From positions 1 to 42,649 of the forward strand of contig CANMZT010000022.1 in NCBI GenBank assembly GCA_947502405.1: a stretch of DNA of 42,649 nt, written 5' to 3'. The DNA comes from an uncultured Algibacter sp. GTDB lineage: Bacteria > Bacteroidota > Bacteroidia > Flavobacteriales > Flavobacteriaceae. The position numbers and the translations under genes were made by a program. Below, piece by piece: positions 16,160 to 25,358 of the stretch (positions within the stretch are counted from its first letter, which is position 1; each line of letters opens with the position of its first letter). The notes under the pieces are model-generated. The model was not told the origin of the DNA and made no database searches. It saw only the letters and a program-made list of their open reading frames with translations.

Positions 16160-17053
16160 ATTAAGAATAAAATTATCAAAACAAACTCAAAGCTACATTC
16201 AAGGAATAAACATAAATCTGGGTATGACTTAGAGGCTTTATACAATGTGTATCCAGATTTAAAACCTTTTGTTTTTGAAAATGAATATCAAATTAAAACT
16301 ATAAATTTTGCTAAGCCTAAAGCTGTTAAAGCTTTAAACACAGCATTACTGTATAAATACTATGGTATTAGTTTTTGGGAATTTCCAGATACCAATTTAT
16401 GTCCGCCAATACCCGGAAGAGTAGATTATATTCATCATATTGCTGACTTATTGAAAGATTCAAAAGTTAAAGGTAATATTAAAGTTTTAGATATAGGTAC
16501 TGGGGCTAGTTGTATCTATCCTATTTTAGGAGTAGCAGAATATAATTGGCGTTTTGTTGCAACCGATATTGATAAAATCTCATTAGAATCTGCTCAGAAA
16601 ATCATCGATAAAAACAACTTAGAGAATAGTATTGAATTAAGACATCAAAAAGAGCTTTCTCAAATTTTTAAAGGTGTTTTAAATGAAGAAGATTGTTTTT
16701 CGGTGTCTATTTGCAACCCGCCATTTTATAAATCTGAGGCTGATGCTCTAGAAGCGACTACTAGAAAGTTAAAAGGCTTAAATAAGGAAAGCTATAAACT
16801 GGTTAGAAACTTCTCTGGCACCCAAAATGAATTATGGTATAAAGGAGGAGAAAAAGCATTTATTCATAATTACCTTTATGAAAGTTCTTTATTTAAAGAT
16901 CAGTGCCATTGGTTTACAACATTGGTTTCAAAGAAGGATTTAGTAAAAGGTATTTATAAGTCTTTAAAGAAGTTAGGTGTAACAGATATTAAGACTATTA
17001 ATATGCGTCAAGGGAATAAAGCTTCAAGAATAATCGCTTGGACCTTTAAATAA
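16160..17053 (+). CDS. rlmF: 23S rRNA (adenine-1618-N6)-methyltransferase RlmF
   Basis: SAM-dependent methyltransferase for A1618 of 23S rRNA. Motif I is VLDIGTGASCIYPILG, motif IV is SICNPPFYKSEADA, and FSGTQNELWYKGGEKAFI near residue 215 is typical of RlmF. The usual family N-terminus (LHPRNKH..YD) is clearly present as LHSRNKHKSGYDLEALY, but it lies upstream of the only conventional start, GTG at 16247. No ATG, GTG or TTG exists in frame before it. The ATT at 16160, one base after the MATE stop, gives a normal 297-residue protein and is my proposed start. The alternative is a 268-residue protein from GTG 16247 lacking the conserved N-terminus. Confidence 0.85.
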   Translation: MKNKIIKTNSKLHSRNKHKSGYDLEALYNVYPDLKPFVFENEYQIKTINFAKPKAVKALNTALLYKYYGISFWEFPDTNLCPPIPGRVDYIHHIADLLKDSKVKGNIKVLDIGTGASCIYPILGVAEYNWRFVATDIDKISLESAQKIIDKNNLENSIELRHQKELSQIFKGVLNEEDCFSVSICNPPFYKSEADALEATTRKLKGLNKESYKLVRNFSGTQNELWYKGGEKAFIHNYLYESSLFKDQCHWFTTLVSKKDLVKGIYKSLKKLGVTDIKTINMRQGNKASRIIAWTFK

Positions 17054-17054
17054 A

Positions 17055-17098
17055 AAAAGGAATCAAAAACGGGTTGAACGTTTATTTTGATTCCTTTT
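17055..17098. terminator. Bidirectional terminator after rlmF
   Basis: 14-bp perfect stem (17055-17068 with 17085-17098, AAAAGGAATCAAAA) with A and T runs at the ends. It separates the convergent rlmF and DUF2490 genes. Confidence 0.9.
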
Positions 17099-17125
17099 GC
17101 ATTAACCACTACTAAAATTATAATT

Positions 17126-17809
17126 TTATTGCTCTTTTTTTCTTAAGTCTATTTTGTAGAATAGTCCCAATTGTAGCCTGTGAAGGTCTAATCCTTTTAT
17201 AGTTCTATTAAGATAACCAACCTGGACATTCACAGATTTAGAAACATTAATTCCTAAAGCGGTGTAAAGTCTATTTTCTGAAAATCCTATTACTTTCTTA
17301 GTTTGAATAGTTGTGAGATATTCATTGTGAATGCGAACAAAGAAAACATTATTAAGCTTTATTTTTGTGCCAATTCTGTACCGTAACCTATTATGCGTAA
17401 CATTTGGCCCAGATTTATTAAGGAATCGTTGTTCAATTCTAAACCTGTGGTCTATAGGCAGTTTAAATAATGCGTGCTTATAACCAATCTGTTCAGACAA
17501 ACGGTTTTCAAAGGTATGTGGGCCATTGGTTTCAAAACCACTATCAATATCAGCATATCCATAGGCTAATGTTGTCGTGAATTTTGGTGAGACTTTATAA
17601 TTTACTGAAAGATTATATAAAATAAAGTTGAAGTTATCCGCTATTTCATAATCCCATGCTTGGATTAAAGTGCTAAAACTAACTTTATCAGAAACCTTAT
17701 GACTGCCTACAAAAGTGAACCAAGACCCTAATTCATCTTCCACAGGAGCTTGGGAGAATGATGAATTAAAACCAAAGGCAAGGATTAGTATAGTTATATA
17801 ATATTTCAT
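17126..17809 (-). CDS. DUF2490 outer-membrane beta-barrel-like protein
   Basis: 227 aa. Signal peptide 1-19 (cleavage after FSQA). The body is a series of alternating beta strands (LYNLSVNYKVSPKFTTTLAYGYADI, ENRLSEQIGYKHAL, HRFRIEQRFLNKSG, NRLRYRIGTKI) with an aromatic-rich C-terminal strand LGLFYKIDLR, as expected of an outer-membrane barrel of the DUF2490 family. Function unknown; the SLC13 transporter is upstream in the same orientation, 43 bp apart. Confidence 0.85.
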   Translation of the reverse strand: MKYYITILILAFGFNSSFSQAPVEDELGSWFTFVGSHKVSDKVSFSTLIQAWDYEIADNFNFILYNLSVNYKVSPKFTTTLAYGYADIDSGFETNGPHTFENRLSEQIGYKHALFKLPIDHRFRIEQRFLNKSGPNVTHNRLRYRIGTKIKLNNVFFVRIHNEYLTTIQTKKVIGFSENRLYTALGINVSKSVNVQVGYLNRTIKGLDLHRLQLGLFYKIDLRKKEQ

Positions 17810-17852
17810 TTGAAAGTATTTAAAAAGTGTGAAATCTTTAGTTATGTTTTAT

Positions 17853-19694
17853 TTAAAAAGGCCAGATTATAGGCACTAGTATTAGTGAGATAATGAAAAA
17901 CAATAAAAGGAGCGGAGCACCAACTTTTAAGTAGTTCATAAATTTATATCCACCAGCCGTCATCACCATAGCATTTGTGGTTGTACCAATGGGTGTTAAG
18001 AATGCTGTTGATGCACTAATAGCTACTACAATCATAAATGGGGCAGGAGACAGGTTGAGTGAGTTAGCTGCAAGAATTGCAATTGGAGCCATTAATACCG
18101 CTGTAGCTGAGTTGTTAATAACCTGACTAAATGTTGTGGTTAATAAAAACACACCGCCCAATAATAGAATAGGGTGTATAGCTCCTAAATATTCAACCAA
18201 TGCATTTGCTATAAGTTGTGCAGTTCCTGTTTTTTGGAGTGCTATACCCATAGGAATCATTGCAGCAATCATAACAACACTTGTCCAACTAATGCCTTTA
18301 TAAGCTTTAGAAATTGGAACGCATCCTGTTAGTAATACAACACCAGCAGAAATTAAAGCAGCCATAGCACCTGGAACAATTTTGAAAACCATAAAGATTA
18401 TCATTAAAATCAATGCTCCTAACGCTATAAATGATTTATAATTTAGGTTTTCAACATTTTTAGCCATTCCTTCAGGACTACCAATAATTACTAAGTTTTC
18501 GTGTTGTTTTTTTAAGTCTTCAATATCTTCCCAAGTACCTCTTATTAAAAAAGCATCTCCAGCTTTAACAGTAATTTCTTTATCTAATATAGGCTGTCTG
18601 TTTCTAGACGCTGCTAATAGTTGTATGCCAAATCGTTTAAAGTAATCCCCTAATTTATAATGTCTTCCTACTAAAATTGAGTTAGGGTTTACAATAACTT
18701 CTGTCATACCCACCTCTTGATTAATAAGGTTGTTTTTAAGCTCATCTGCAATGGGTTCTAGAGGTAGAAGTCCTAGTCTGAATGTTATCATCAATTTATT
18801 AATAGCTTCTGTATCTCCTTTTACTGTGATAATATCATGGTATAAAAATTCTGTATTAGGATCAGGAAACTCAATAAAAGTAGGAACTTTTTTCAATAGA
18901 TTAGGATGCCTTCTTCTTATACGTATAATAGAAACATCATATTTTTTCTCAAACTGCCATTTTTGAATTTTTGTGTTTAAGAGCGGAGAAATTGAACGCA
19001 CACGTAATCTATAGTAACCGCTATCTACTTTATAAGCTTCAATCCAATTATGCAAAGTAGATTCAATATTTACAGGCTTGTTATTGGTTTTATTTTTAGG
19101 TAGAAGTTTATACCCAATGTATCTAAAATATAGCAATGCAATAATAAGTAACGGCAATCCAATTAAAGCAAATTCAAAGAATGAAAATCCTTCAAAACCA
19201 GCCTCTACTAAAGCATTGCTAGCAATAATGTTTGGAGGTGTCCCTGTAAGCGTTAAAAGCCCACCGGTATTAGAACCAAAAGCAACAGGCATTAGCATTT
19301 TAGAAGGTAGCGTACCAATACTCCATGCAGAAGAAATCGTTAAAGGCATCAGTGTTGCCACTGTACCTGTGTTACTTACAAATCCAGATAAAACACCTGC
19401 TCCAAATGTTATAATAACGAGTAGTTTAGGAACACTTTTACCTGCCCATTGTACAAATTTCTTACCAGCAAGTGCTGTCCAACCTGTTTGTGCTATGCCT
19501 TCACCTATAATAAACAATGCAGCAATCATAATAACTGTTGGGTTACTAAAACCACTTAAAGTTTCTGTAGCATCTAAAATCCCTGTTAAAAATAAACTCA
19601 GCATAGAAATCAGAGCAACAATGTCTGGTGTAAACTTTCCCCAAACAAAGAGACCAATGGTAATAACTAAAATGGTTAGCATTAAATAGATCAT
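17853..19694 (-). CDS. SLC13-family permease with two RCK_C domains
   Basis: 613 aa inner-membrane transporter of the divalent anion:Na+ symporter class (sulfate, phosphate or dicarboxylate). The N-terminal half has helices from residue 1 to about 195, with the characteristic NTGTVATLMP and SNTGGLLTLTGTPPNII blocks. A cytoplasmic pair of TrkA-C (RCK_C) domains covers about 215-395 (PLLNTKIQKWQFEKKYDVSIIRI and SILVGRHYKLGDYFKRFGIQLLAASR). The second membrane half repeats NNSATAVLMAP and TPIGTTTNAMVM. Sulfate is a guess from the family; the RCK_C domains suggest ligand gating. Confidence 0.9.
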   Translation of the reverse strand: MIYLMLTILVITIGLFVWGKFTPDIVALISMLSLFLTGILDATETLSGFSNPTVIMIAALFIIGEGIAQTGWTALAGKKFVQWAGKSVPKLLVIITFGAGVLSGFVSNTGTVATLMPLTISSAWSIGTLPSKMLMPVAFGSNTGGLLTLTGTPPNIIASNALVEAGFEGFSFFEFALIGLPLLIIALLYFRYIGYKLLPKNKTNNKPVNIESTLHNWIEAYKVDSGYYRLRVRSISPLLNTKIQKWQFEKKYDVSIIRIRRRHPNLLKKVPTFIEFPDPNTEFLYHDIITVKGDTEAINKLMITFRLGLLPLEPIADELKNNLINQEVGMTEVIVNPNSILVGRHYKLGDYFKRFGIQLLAASRNRQPILDKEITVKAGDAFLIRGTWEDIEDLKKQHENLVIIGSPEGMAKNVENLNYKSFIALGALILMIIFMVFKIVPGAMAALISAGVVLLTGCVPISKAYKGISWTSVVMIAAMIPMGIALQKTGTAQLIANALVEYLGAIHPILLLGGVFLLTTTFSQVINNSATAVLMAPIAILAANSLNLSPAPFMIVVAISASTAFLTPIGTTTNAMVMTAGGYKFMNYLKVGAPLLLLFFIISLILVPIIWPF

Positions 19695-19860
19695 ATCTTG
19701 TAATTCTTTAGTAGCTTTAGCACAATGTTTACTATGCTTGTTAATTATGATGTAAAATTACCGTTGAATACTACTAATTATTATGACGAAAGTCATGCTT
19801 TAAATTAATGCTTGATTTTTCAAGAATTGTTATATTTAATAGGTGAAAAATGAGAAAAAT

Positions 19861-19884
19861 TATAACGAATACGTTTTCGTTATA
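19861..19884. promoter_or_regulatory. Palindrome in SLC13-bshB1 divergent region
   Basis: Perfect 9-bp inverted repeat TATAACGAA/TTCGTTATA with a 6-base spacer, in the 274-bp gap between two divergent genes. It has no T-run after it, so an operator for one of the flanking genes is more likely than a terminator. No regulator identified. Confidence 0.4.
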
Positions 19885-19968
19885 TGGAGTTTTAAGGTAT
19901 TTTATATTTTGAATGCATTATGTAATTCATTTCAAGAATATATTAGTGATAATAATTAAAATTATAAT

Positions 19969-20685
19969 ATGAAATTAGATGTTTTAGCTTTTGGAGCTCA
20001 TCCAGATGATGTTGAATTAGGATGTGGAGGAACTATTGCAAAAGAAGTAGCCCAAGGTAAAAAAGTAGGTATTATAGATTTAACAAGAGGAGAATTAGGT
20101 ACAAGAGGAACTGCAGAAACCCGAGATGAAGAAGCATTTAACGCAGCAAAAATTTTAGGTGTTAGTTTGCGTGCTAATATGGCATTTTATGATGGTTTTT
20201 TTGTGAATGATAAAGAGCATCAATTAGCTATTATTAAAATGATAAGAAAATATCAACCAGAAATAATTCTATGCAATGCTGTTGACGACCGACACATCGA
20301 TCATGGAAAAGGTAGTAAACTAGTTAGTGATGCTTGTTTTTTAAGTGGATTACTTAAGGTTGAAACAAAAGATGATGGGGATATACAAAAACCTTGGCGT
20401 CCAAAACAAGTATATCATTATATACAATGGAAAAATTTAGAGCCAGACGTAGCTGTTGATATTTCAGGATTCATAGATAAAAAAATGGAAGCTGTTTTAG
20501 CTTATAAAACACAGTTTTATGACGCAAAGAGTAATGAACCTCAAACACCAATATCTAGCAAAAATTTCACGGATAGTATTCGTTATAGAGCTAGAGACTT
20601 AGGGAGATTAATTGGTGTTGAACACGCTGAAGGTTTTACTGTAGAACGTTACGCAGCTGTTGATAGTTTGTTTGATTTAAAGTAG
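19969..20685 (+). CDS. bshB1: Bacillithiol biosynthesis deacetylase BshB1
   Basis: 238 aa, Zn-dependent GlcNAc-malate deacetylase of the LmbE/PIG-L family, second step of bacillithiol synthesis in the cytoplasm. Zinc motif AHPDD (H11, D14) with the third ligand in RHIDH (H112). The RGELGTRGTAETRDEEA block and the FYDAKSNEPQTPISSKNF region are typical of the BshB1 clade. Bacillithiol is the expected low-molecular-weight thiol of flavobacteria. The other bsh genes are not in the window. Confidence 0.92.
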   Translation: MKLDVLAFGAHPDDVELGCGGTIAKEVAQGKKVGIIDLTRGELGTRGTAETRDEEAFNAAKILGVSLRANMAFYDGFFVNDKEHQLAIIKMIRKYQPEIILCNAVDDRHIDHGKGSKLVSDACFLSGLLKVETKDDGDIQKPWRPKQVYHYIQWKNLEPDVAVDISGFIDKKMEAVLAYKTQFYDAKSNEPQTPISSKNFTDSIRYRARDLGRLIGVEHAEGFTVERYAAVDSLFDLK

Positions 20686-20719
20686 TTATAAAAACTTAGT
20701 CAAAATATTAAAAAAGTCT

Positions 20720-20750
20720 TTGTAATAAAGATTGAAAACAATTACATTTG
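20720..20750 (+). promoter_or_regulatory. Promoter of tRNA-His
   Basis: TTG (20720-20722), 20 bases, TACATTTG (20743-20750): exact Bacteroidota consensus, 28 bases before the mature tRNA. Confidence 0.75.
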
Positions 20751-20777
20751 CACACGCATTACAAAATGCAGTTACAC

Positions 20778-20853
20778 GGTGGTTGTAGCTCAGTTGGTTA
20801 GAGCATTGGTTTGTGGTACCAAGGGTCGTGGGTTCGAATCCCATCATCCACCC
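20778..20853 (+). tRNA. tRNA-His (GTG)
   Basis: Full cloverleaf: acceptor GTGGTTG/CATCCAC, D-arm GCTC/GAGC, anticodon stem TTGGT/ACCAA with GTG at 20813-20815, T-arm around GGTTCGAATCCC. The extra 5' G (20778) can pair with discriminator C73, the hallmark of tRNA-His. CCA is not fully encoded. Oddity: acceptor position 5-68 is a U-U mismatch. Confidence 0.96.
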
Positions 20854-20860
20854 AAAAGTA

Positions 20861-20892
20861 AAAGCCTTTCAAGAGATTGAAAGGCTTTTTTT
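20861..20892 (+). terminator. Terminator of tRNA-His
   Basis: 12-bp stem AAAGCCTTTCAA with TTGAAAGGCTTT, GAGA loop, followed by T residues. It also faces the convergent peptidase gene. Confidence 0.9.
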
Positions 20893-20914
20893 GTTTTATT
20901 AAAAACCGAAAACT

Positions 20915-21928
20915 TTAATCTAATTTAATTCGTTCTTCTCTATTTGCAAGCTCCCAAGCGGTATGGAAAATAAGTCTTGTACGAGTTTCTAAGAATTCAT
21001 AATTTATTTTATCTGGCGTATCAGATGGTCTGTGGTAATCTGCATGCGTTCCATTAAAATAGAATATAACTGGGATATTGTTCTTGGCAAAATTATAATG
21101 ATCTGATCGGTAGTAGAATCGATTTGGGTCATTGTCATCATTATAAGTATAATCAAATTCTAAATTAAAATACTTTTGGTTTACAGCCTCTGATACATCA
21201 TGCAATTCTTTACTCAGTTTATCCGAACCAATAAGATAAAGGTAATTTTTTCCAGATTCTTCATGTTTTGGATCTACTCTACCAATCATATCAATATTCA
21301 AATTGGCAACCGTATTTTTTAATGGAAATATAGGATCTTCATCAGCATAGTAACGTGAGCCATAAAGCCCTATTTCTTCACCAGTTACATGTAAAAAAAC
21401 AATTGAGCGTTTTGGTCCGTTTCCATCTTTTTCAGCTTTTTTAAATGCTTCAGCAATTTCTAAGATCGCAACCGTTCCAGAACCATCATCATCAGCTCCG
21501 TTATTAATGTCTCCACTTTTATCAACACCAATGTGATCTAAATGCGCAGAAATAATAATGACTTCATCTGGTTTTTCACTTCCTTTAATAAAGGCAATTA
21601 CATTTTCTGAATCCTTTATACCGCTTCTAAAATAGCTTGAAGGAATTTCTTGAAAATAATCACCATCAGCAATTGGGGAAGGAATATTATTTGCTAAATA
21701 GTGGTTTTTTATAAATTCAATAGCTTTCTTTTGTCCAGGTTCACCTGTTTTTCTTCCTTCAAATTCATCTGATGAATAGGTATAAAGCATTTCTTTAAGT
21801 TCATCGGAAGTAATTGAAGCCGAATACACTTTACTATTTACCTCTTTACCATTTTTGTTTTTATTTTGAGAAGAACTACAAGATGTTAAAAATAGAGTTA
21901 TGCAAAAAAGAAGTGCTAAATTTTTCAT
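20915..21928 (-). CDS. M28 family zinc aminopeptidase lipoprotein (paralogue 1)
   Basis: 337 aa. Lipoprotein signal with lipobox TSC (Cys17), so exported and membrane-anchored. M28 catalytic set: SAHLDHIG (Zn His and catalytic Asp), NGADDDGSGT (bridging Asp), TGEEIGLYGS (catalytic Glu pair), NIDMIGR (Zn Asp) and HADYHRPSDTPDKI (Zn His). Probably removes N-terminal residues from extracellular peptides. It is followed on the genome by a close paralogue at 21993, clearly a tandem duplication. Confidence 0.92.
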   Translation of the reverse strand: MKNLALLFCITLFLTSCSSSQNKNKNGKEVNSKVYSASITSDELKEMLYTYSSDEFEGRKTGEPGQKKAIEFIKNHYLANNIPSPIADGDYFQEIPSSYFRSGIKDSENVIAFIKGSEKPDEVIIISAHLDHIGVDKSGDINNGADDDGSGTVAILEIAEAFKKAEKDGNGPKRSIVFLHVTGEEIGLYGSRYYADEDPIFPLKNTVANLNIDMIGRVDPKHEESGKNYLYLIGSDKLSKELHDVSEAVNQKYFNLEFDYTYNDDNDPNRFYYRSDHYNFAKNNIPVIFYFNGTHADYHRPSDTPDKINYEFLETRTRLIFHTAWELANREERIKLD

Positions 21929-21992
21929 GAGTCTAAAATTTTAATATCTGCTATATTACGAAATTGAACTTATAGATGAAGTAATATTGAGT

Positions 21993-23045
21993 CTATTTTA
22001 ACAGTTCGTGGTCTTTATCAGTAGCCAGACGATGCTCTTGATTTGCGATTTGCCATAAGGTTGCAAAAATAAGTTTTATACGTCTTTGTAATAACGGATA
22101 ATCAATTTTATCTGGCGTGTCACTTACTTGATGGTAATCCTCATGCTCACCGTTAAAATAAAAAATCACTGGAATATTGTGATAAGCAAAGTTATAATGG
22201 TCAGAACGTTCATAATAATCGTTAACATCACTTTCATCATTAAATCTATAGTCTAAGTCAATATTAAAAAAGCTATTATTTACTTTTTCAGAAATATAGT
22301 GCAACTCTTTACTTAACCTATCAGAACCAATTAAATATAAATAATCTCTGTTGTTCGAATGAAATTTATCAACCCTACCAATCATATCAATATTGAGGTT
22401 TGCAATAGTATTTTCAAGAGGAAAAACGGGATGTAGTGTGTAAAATTCTGAACCTCTTTTTCCAATCTCTTCAGCGGTAAGATGAAGGAATAAAATACTA
22501 CGTTTTGGCTTGTATCCAGCATTTGCTGCTAGCTTAAAAGCTTGTGCCATTTCCATTAACGCCACCGTTCCAGAACCATCGTCATCAGCACCATTAAATA
22601 TTAAACCATCTTTAGAAATACCCAGATGATCTAAATGAGCAGAAAGAATAATAACATCTTCAGGATATTCAGAACCTTCTATATATGCTAAAACATTTTC
22701 AGAATTTTTATATTTTTTATTAAAAAAATTAGAGGATATAGTTTGATAATAATTAGAGCCTCCGTAAGGGGATTCAATACCCTCGTTTTGATAATAGTTC
22801 TTTAAGAACTCTGCTGCCAGTTTTTGACCAGGTTCTCCAACTTGTCTTCCCAGAAATTCATTTGAAGAAAATTGGTATAGATGTTTTTTTAATTCTTCTA
22901 CAGTAATTGTATTTGCATATTGTAAAACAGCAGTTGTGTCTATTAGCTCTATACTATCTTTAACATCTTGTATTTTAGCTGTATATTTTTTTGAAGCACA
23001 AGTGCCAACCAAGGCAAATAATGAGAGAATATAAAAGGTTTTCAT
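21993..23045 (-). CDS. M28 family zinc aminopeptidase (paralogue 2)
   Basis: 350 aa, aligned with its neighbour along nearly the whole length (TVEELKKHLYQFSSNEFLGR in place of TSDELKEMLYTYSSDEFEGR). Complete M28 site: SAHLDHLG, NGADDDGSGT, LTAEEIGKRGS, NIDMIGR, HEDYHQVSDT. The N-terminus is a signal peptide with Cys16 that could be lipidated, though the residues before it (LVGTC) are a weaker lipobox. The 64-bp gap and same orientation suggest a shared operon after duplication, with some functional divergence. Confidence 0.92.
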   Translation of the reverse strand: MKTFYILSLFALVGTCASKKYTAKIQDVKDSIELIDTTAVLQYANTITVEELKKHLYQFSSNEFLGRQVGEPGQKLAAEFLKNYYQNEGIESPYGGSNYYQTISSNFFNKKYKNSENVLAYIEGSEYPEDVIILSAHLDHLGISKDGLIFNGADDDGSGTVALMEMAQAFKLAANAGYKPKRSILFLHLTAEEIGKRGSEFYTLHPVFPLENTIANLNIDMIGRVDKFHSNNRDYLYLIGSDRLSKELHYISEKVNNSFFNIDLDYRFNDESDVNDYYERSDHYNFAYHNIPVIFYFNGEHEDYHQVSDTPDKIDYPLLQRRIKLIFATLWQIANQEHRLATDKDHELLK

Positions 23046-23174
23046 GTATAATTAAGCAATTATTAATTACATGTAACTACAACCAAATCATTTCCTTTGG
23101 GAGCGGGTAATTATAGGTCTGCTAGTTGCATCTTAGTCAAGAGCAAATATAAACAAATTCTAAGAAGAAATTAC

Positions 23175-23540
23175 TTACTCGTCAAATGAAATGTCTTCTA
23201 ATTCTGATTCATCAATCTCAATATCAAGGCCTTCTAATTCTTGAATAGACTCTTCTTCTAGTTTCTCCTCTTTGGCTTCAATAGCATCAGTATTAGCAAC
23301 TTTAGTTTCTGTAAATATAGATTTATAGGTAGTAAGTAAAAGCGCAGCAATTGTTAAAAGGAAAGAAAACTGAATAATTTTTTTAACTTTTCCTGTTTTT
23401 TTTGATAAGTAAAAAGCAATTAATCCAAAAACTAATGCAGCAATAGCAGGAAATATAGCTAAGTTTGATATTGGTAAAACAGCAAAAATAATTGCAAAAA
23501 TTGATGCAATTAATGCCAGAATAGTGAATAGTTTTTTCAT
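23175..23540 (-). CDS. Small membrane protein with acidic tail
   Basis: 121 aa. Three hydrophobic segments (about 5-22, 28-46, 56-72) and a strongly acidic C-terminal third (EAKEEKLEEESIQELEGLDIEIDESELEDISFDE from about 88), so the tail is soluble and highly negative. No family recognised. It lies 12 bp after the DUF3108 gene in the same orientation, hence probably co-transcribed. Confidence 0.75.
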   Translation of the reverse strand: MKKLFTILALIASIFAIIFAVLPISNLAIFPAIAALVFGLIAFYLSKKTGKVKKIIQFSFLLTIAALLLTTYKSIFTETKVANTDAIEAKEEKLEEESIQELEGLDIEIDESELEDISFDE

Positions 23541-23552
23541 CTTAAAACAAAT

Positions 23553-24311
23553 TTAATTCTTTAAACCAGTAGCCGATTTTATTTTTAATTCTCCAGTTCC
23601 AACAGGAATTTTAAATTTTCCATAAACAGGAATTTTATTTTCATCTGCACTTAACCATAATGTTGCATTTACAGTGTTTGAATTAACAGAGCCTAGTGCT
23701 AATTTGTAACACGTTTTCTTTCCTAATGCTGTAGAAATGGTTTCTTTGCCTAAATAAGTTACTTTGGCTTTTACTTCTTCGCGATCAAATAAAATGGTAA
23801 ATACTTTGCTTGTACCAGAACTTAAATTTGACAAATCAAAAGTTCTTAAAGTATACAGCGTCGATATAATATCTTTAGTGTCCGATCCAATTGGAACTGT
23901 TTTTTTCTGAGTCCAATTACTCTTTTTCTTAGTCTGTACCGTTTTAACTGTTTTGGTTTTATGGCTAAATGTATATTTAACGCTTTTTTGATACCCACCT
24001 TCATTAATATCCCTGTTGTATAAATAAGGTTTAAGGCTTTTAGGGCTCACATAGCTTTCGTATAAGTCTCTTATTTTAAAAAAGTTATCCCATTTACTGT
24101 AAGTAGTAGCTTTACATTTTAAGCGTAACAAGGTGGCTTTAGAAGTCTTAACCGCACTAGTTTCCATGGTGATTTCTGCTAAATCATTTAAAATACCAGA
24201 CATGTTATAGGAAGCCGTATAAGTTAGCTTTTCACCAAAGCCAATAGCATTGTTTTGAGCTGAAAGTGAAATAGAAACTAAAAAAAGCAGACAAAAGTAA
24301 ATACGTCTCAT
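23553..24311 (-). CDS. DUF3108 periplasmic protein
   Basis: 252 aa. I chose the ATG at 24311 (MRRIYFCLLFLVSISLSAQN): it begins a clean signal peptide ending in SLSAQ, whereas the frame from 24341 adds ten unlikely residues. The mature part matches DUF3108: GFGEKLTYTASYNMSGILNDLAEITME at the start and DENKIPVYGKFKIPVGTGELKIKS at the end, a beta-sandwich-like envelope protein. Function unknown. Confidence 0.87.
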   Translation of the reverse strand: MRRIYFCLLFLVSISLSAQNNAIGFGEKLTYTASYNMSGILNDLAEITMETSAVKTSKATLLRLKCKATTYSKWDNFFKIRDLYESYVSPKSLKPYLYNRDINEGGYQKSVKYTFSHKTKTVKTVQTKKKSNWTQKKTVPIGSDTKDIISTLYTLRTFDLSNLSSGTSKVFTILFDREEVKAKVTYLGKETISTALGKKTCYKLALGSVNSNTVNATLWLSADENKIPVYGKFKIPVGTGELKIKSATGLKN

Positions 24312-24488
24312 AAAAAAGTGTTTTTGGTTATAACGTACCATTAATCATTTATTGTGCCGAAAATACAATGCTTAAAACTATTATGCTAATAATTATTGAT
24401 ATTGTATAGCCTATGTTTTACTGATTTATGTCATAGTATTTGCATAAAATTAGGTGTAAGTTTACTATATAAACTAAACTTACAAGCC

Positions 24489-25331
24489 GTGAATAACATC
24501 TTATTACCAACTGATTTCTCTAAAAATTCGATGAATGCCATTTATTACGCTATTGAGTTTTTAAAAAATCAAGAATGTGACTTTTATATATTGAATGTTC
24601 AGAAAGTATCTTCATTCATTACGGATGATATGATGGTAGTTAATTCATCTACAACTATTTATAAGACGTTAATTGATGCAGCGAAAAAGTCAATTGATAA
24701 TATTATCACAACATTAAACGACGAGTTTAGAAATAGTAAGCATAAATTTCATTCTATTGTTGATTATGATAATTTTATAGATTCCATAAACCAAGCTTGT
24801 AAAAAATATAGTATAGACTTAATAATCATGGGTACTAAAGGCGCATCAGGCTTGAAAAAAGTACTTTTTGGAAGCAATACCGTTAGGGTTATGCAACGCT
24901 GTAATGTTCCAGTTTTGGCAATACCAGAAGGGTGCAAATATGAAAACATTGAAAATTTAGCATTTGCAACCACAAACTCAAAACAGTTTAGTCAAGAAGA
25001 GTTAGTGGTTTTAAATGAAATACAAACATTAAATAAAGCATCAGTACAAATCTTACACCTCGCAGACCAAAACCATTTGGTTTACGATGCCCATGATAAT
25101 GTTGAGTTTTTAAACACTAATTTCTCAAATGCAAAGCATGAATTTATTGATGCTCCAAGTGATGATATGTATAATGTGGTACATAATTACATTGAAAAAA
25201 ATAATATTAACATGCTTGCCATTATGAATAAAAAACACTCGTTTCTAGAGCGCCTTTTCAATACACATACCGTAGAGCGGTTTGCCTTTAAAATTGACAT
25301 TCCGTTATTGGTTATGCAAATAAATTCTTAA
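24489..25331 (+). CDS. Tandem-domain universal stress protein
   Basis: 280 aa with two Usp domains. Domain 1 (about 3-145) begins NNILLPTDFSKNSMNAI and keeps the ATP-binding loop GTKGASGLKKVLFGSNT. Domain 2 (about 150-280) is degenerate, lacks the full loop and ends in IPLLVMQ. The GTG at 24489 is the most likely start, because the family begins right at the (N)NILLPTDFS strand; the longer frame to 24396 adds 31 unrelated residues. Cytoplasmic stress-response role by family. Confidence 0.87.
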   Translation: MNNILLPTDFSKNSMNAIYYAIEFLKNQECDFYILNVQKVSSFITDDMMVVNSSTTIYKTLIDAAKKSIDNIITTLNDEFRNSKHKFHSIVDYDNFIDSINQACKKYSIDLIIMGTKGASGLKKVLFGSNTVRVMQRCNVPVLAIPEGCKYENIENLAFATTNSKQFSQEELVVLNEIQTLNKASVQILHLADQNHLVYDAHDNVEFLNTNFSNAKHEFIDAPSDDMYNVVHNYIEKNNINMLAIMNKKHSFLERLFNTHTVERFAFKIDIPLLVMQINS

Positions 25332-25358
25332 AGCATAAATACATTAAAACCCTCAGTC

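Noticed and set aside
19078-19689. 203-codon open frame on the plus strand opposite the SLC13 gene
   Set aside because: Antisense shadow of a well-supported transporter; product is low-complexity and has no domain.
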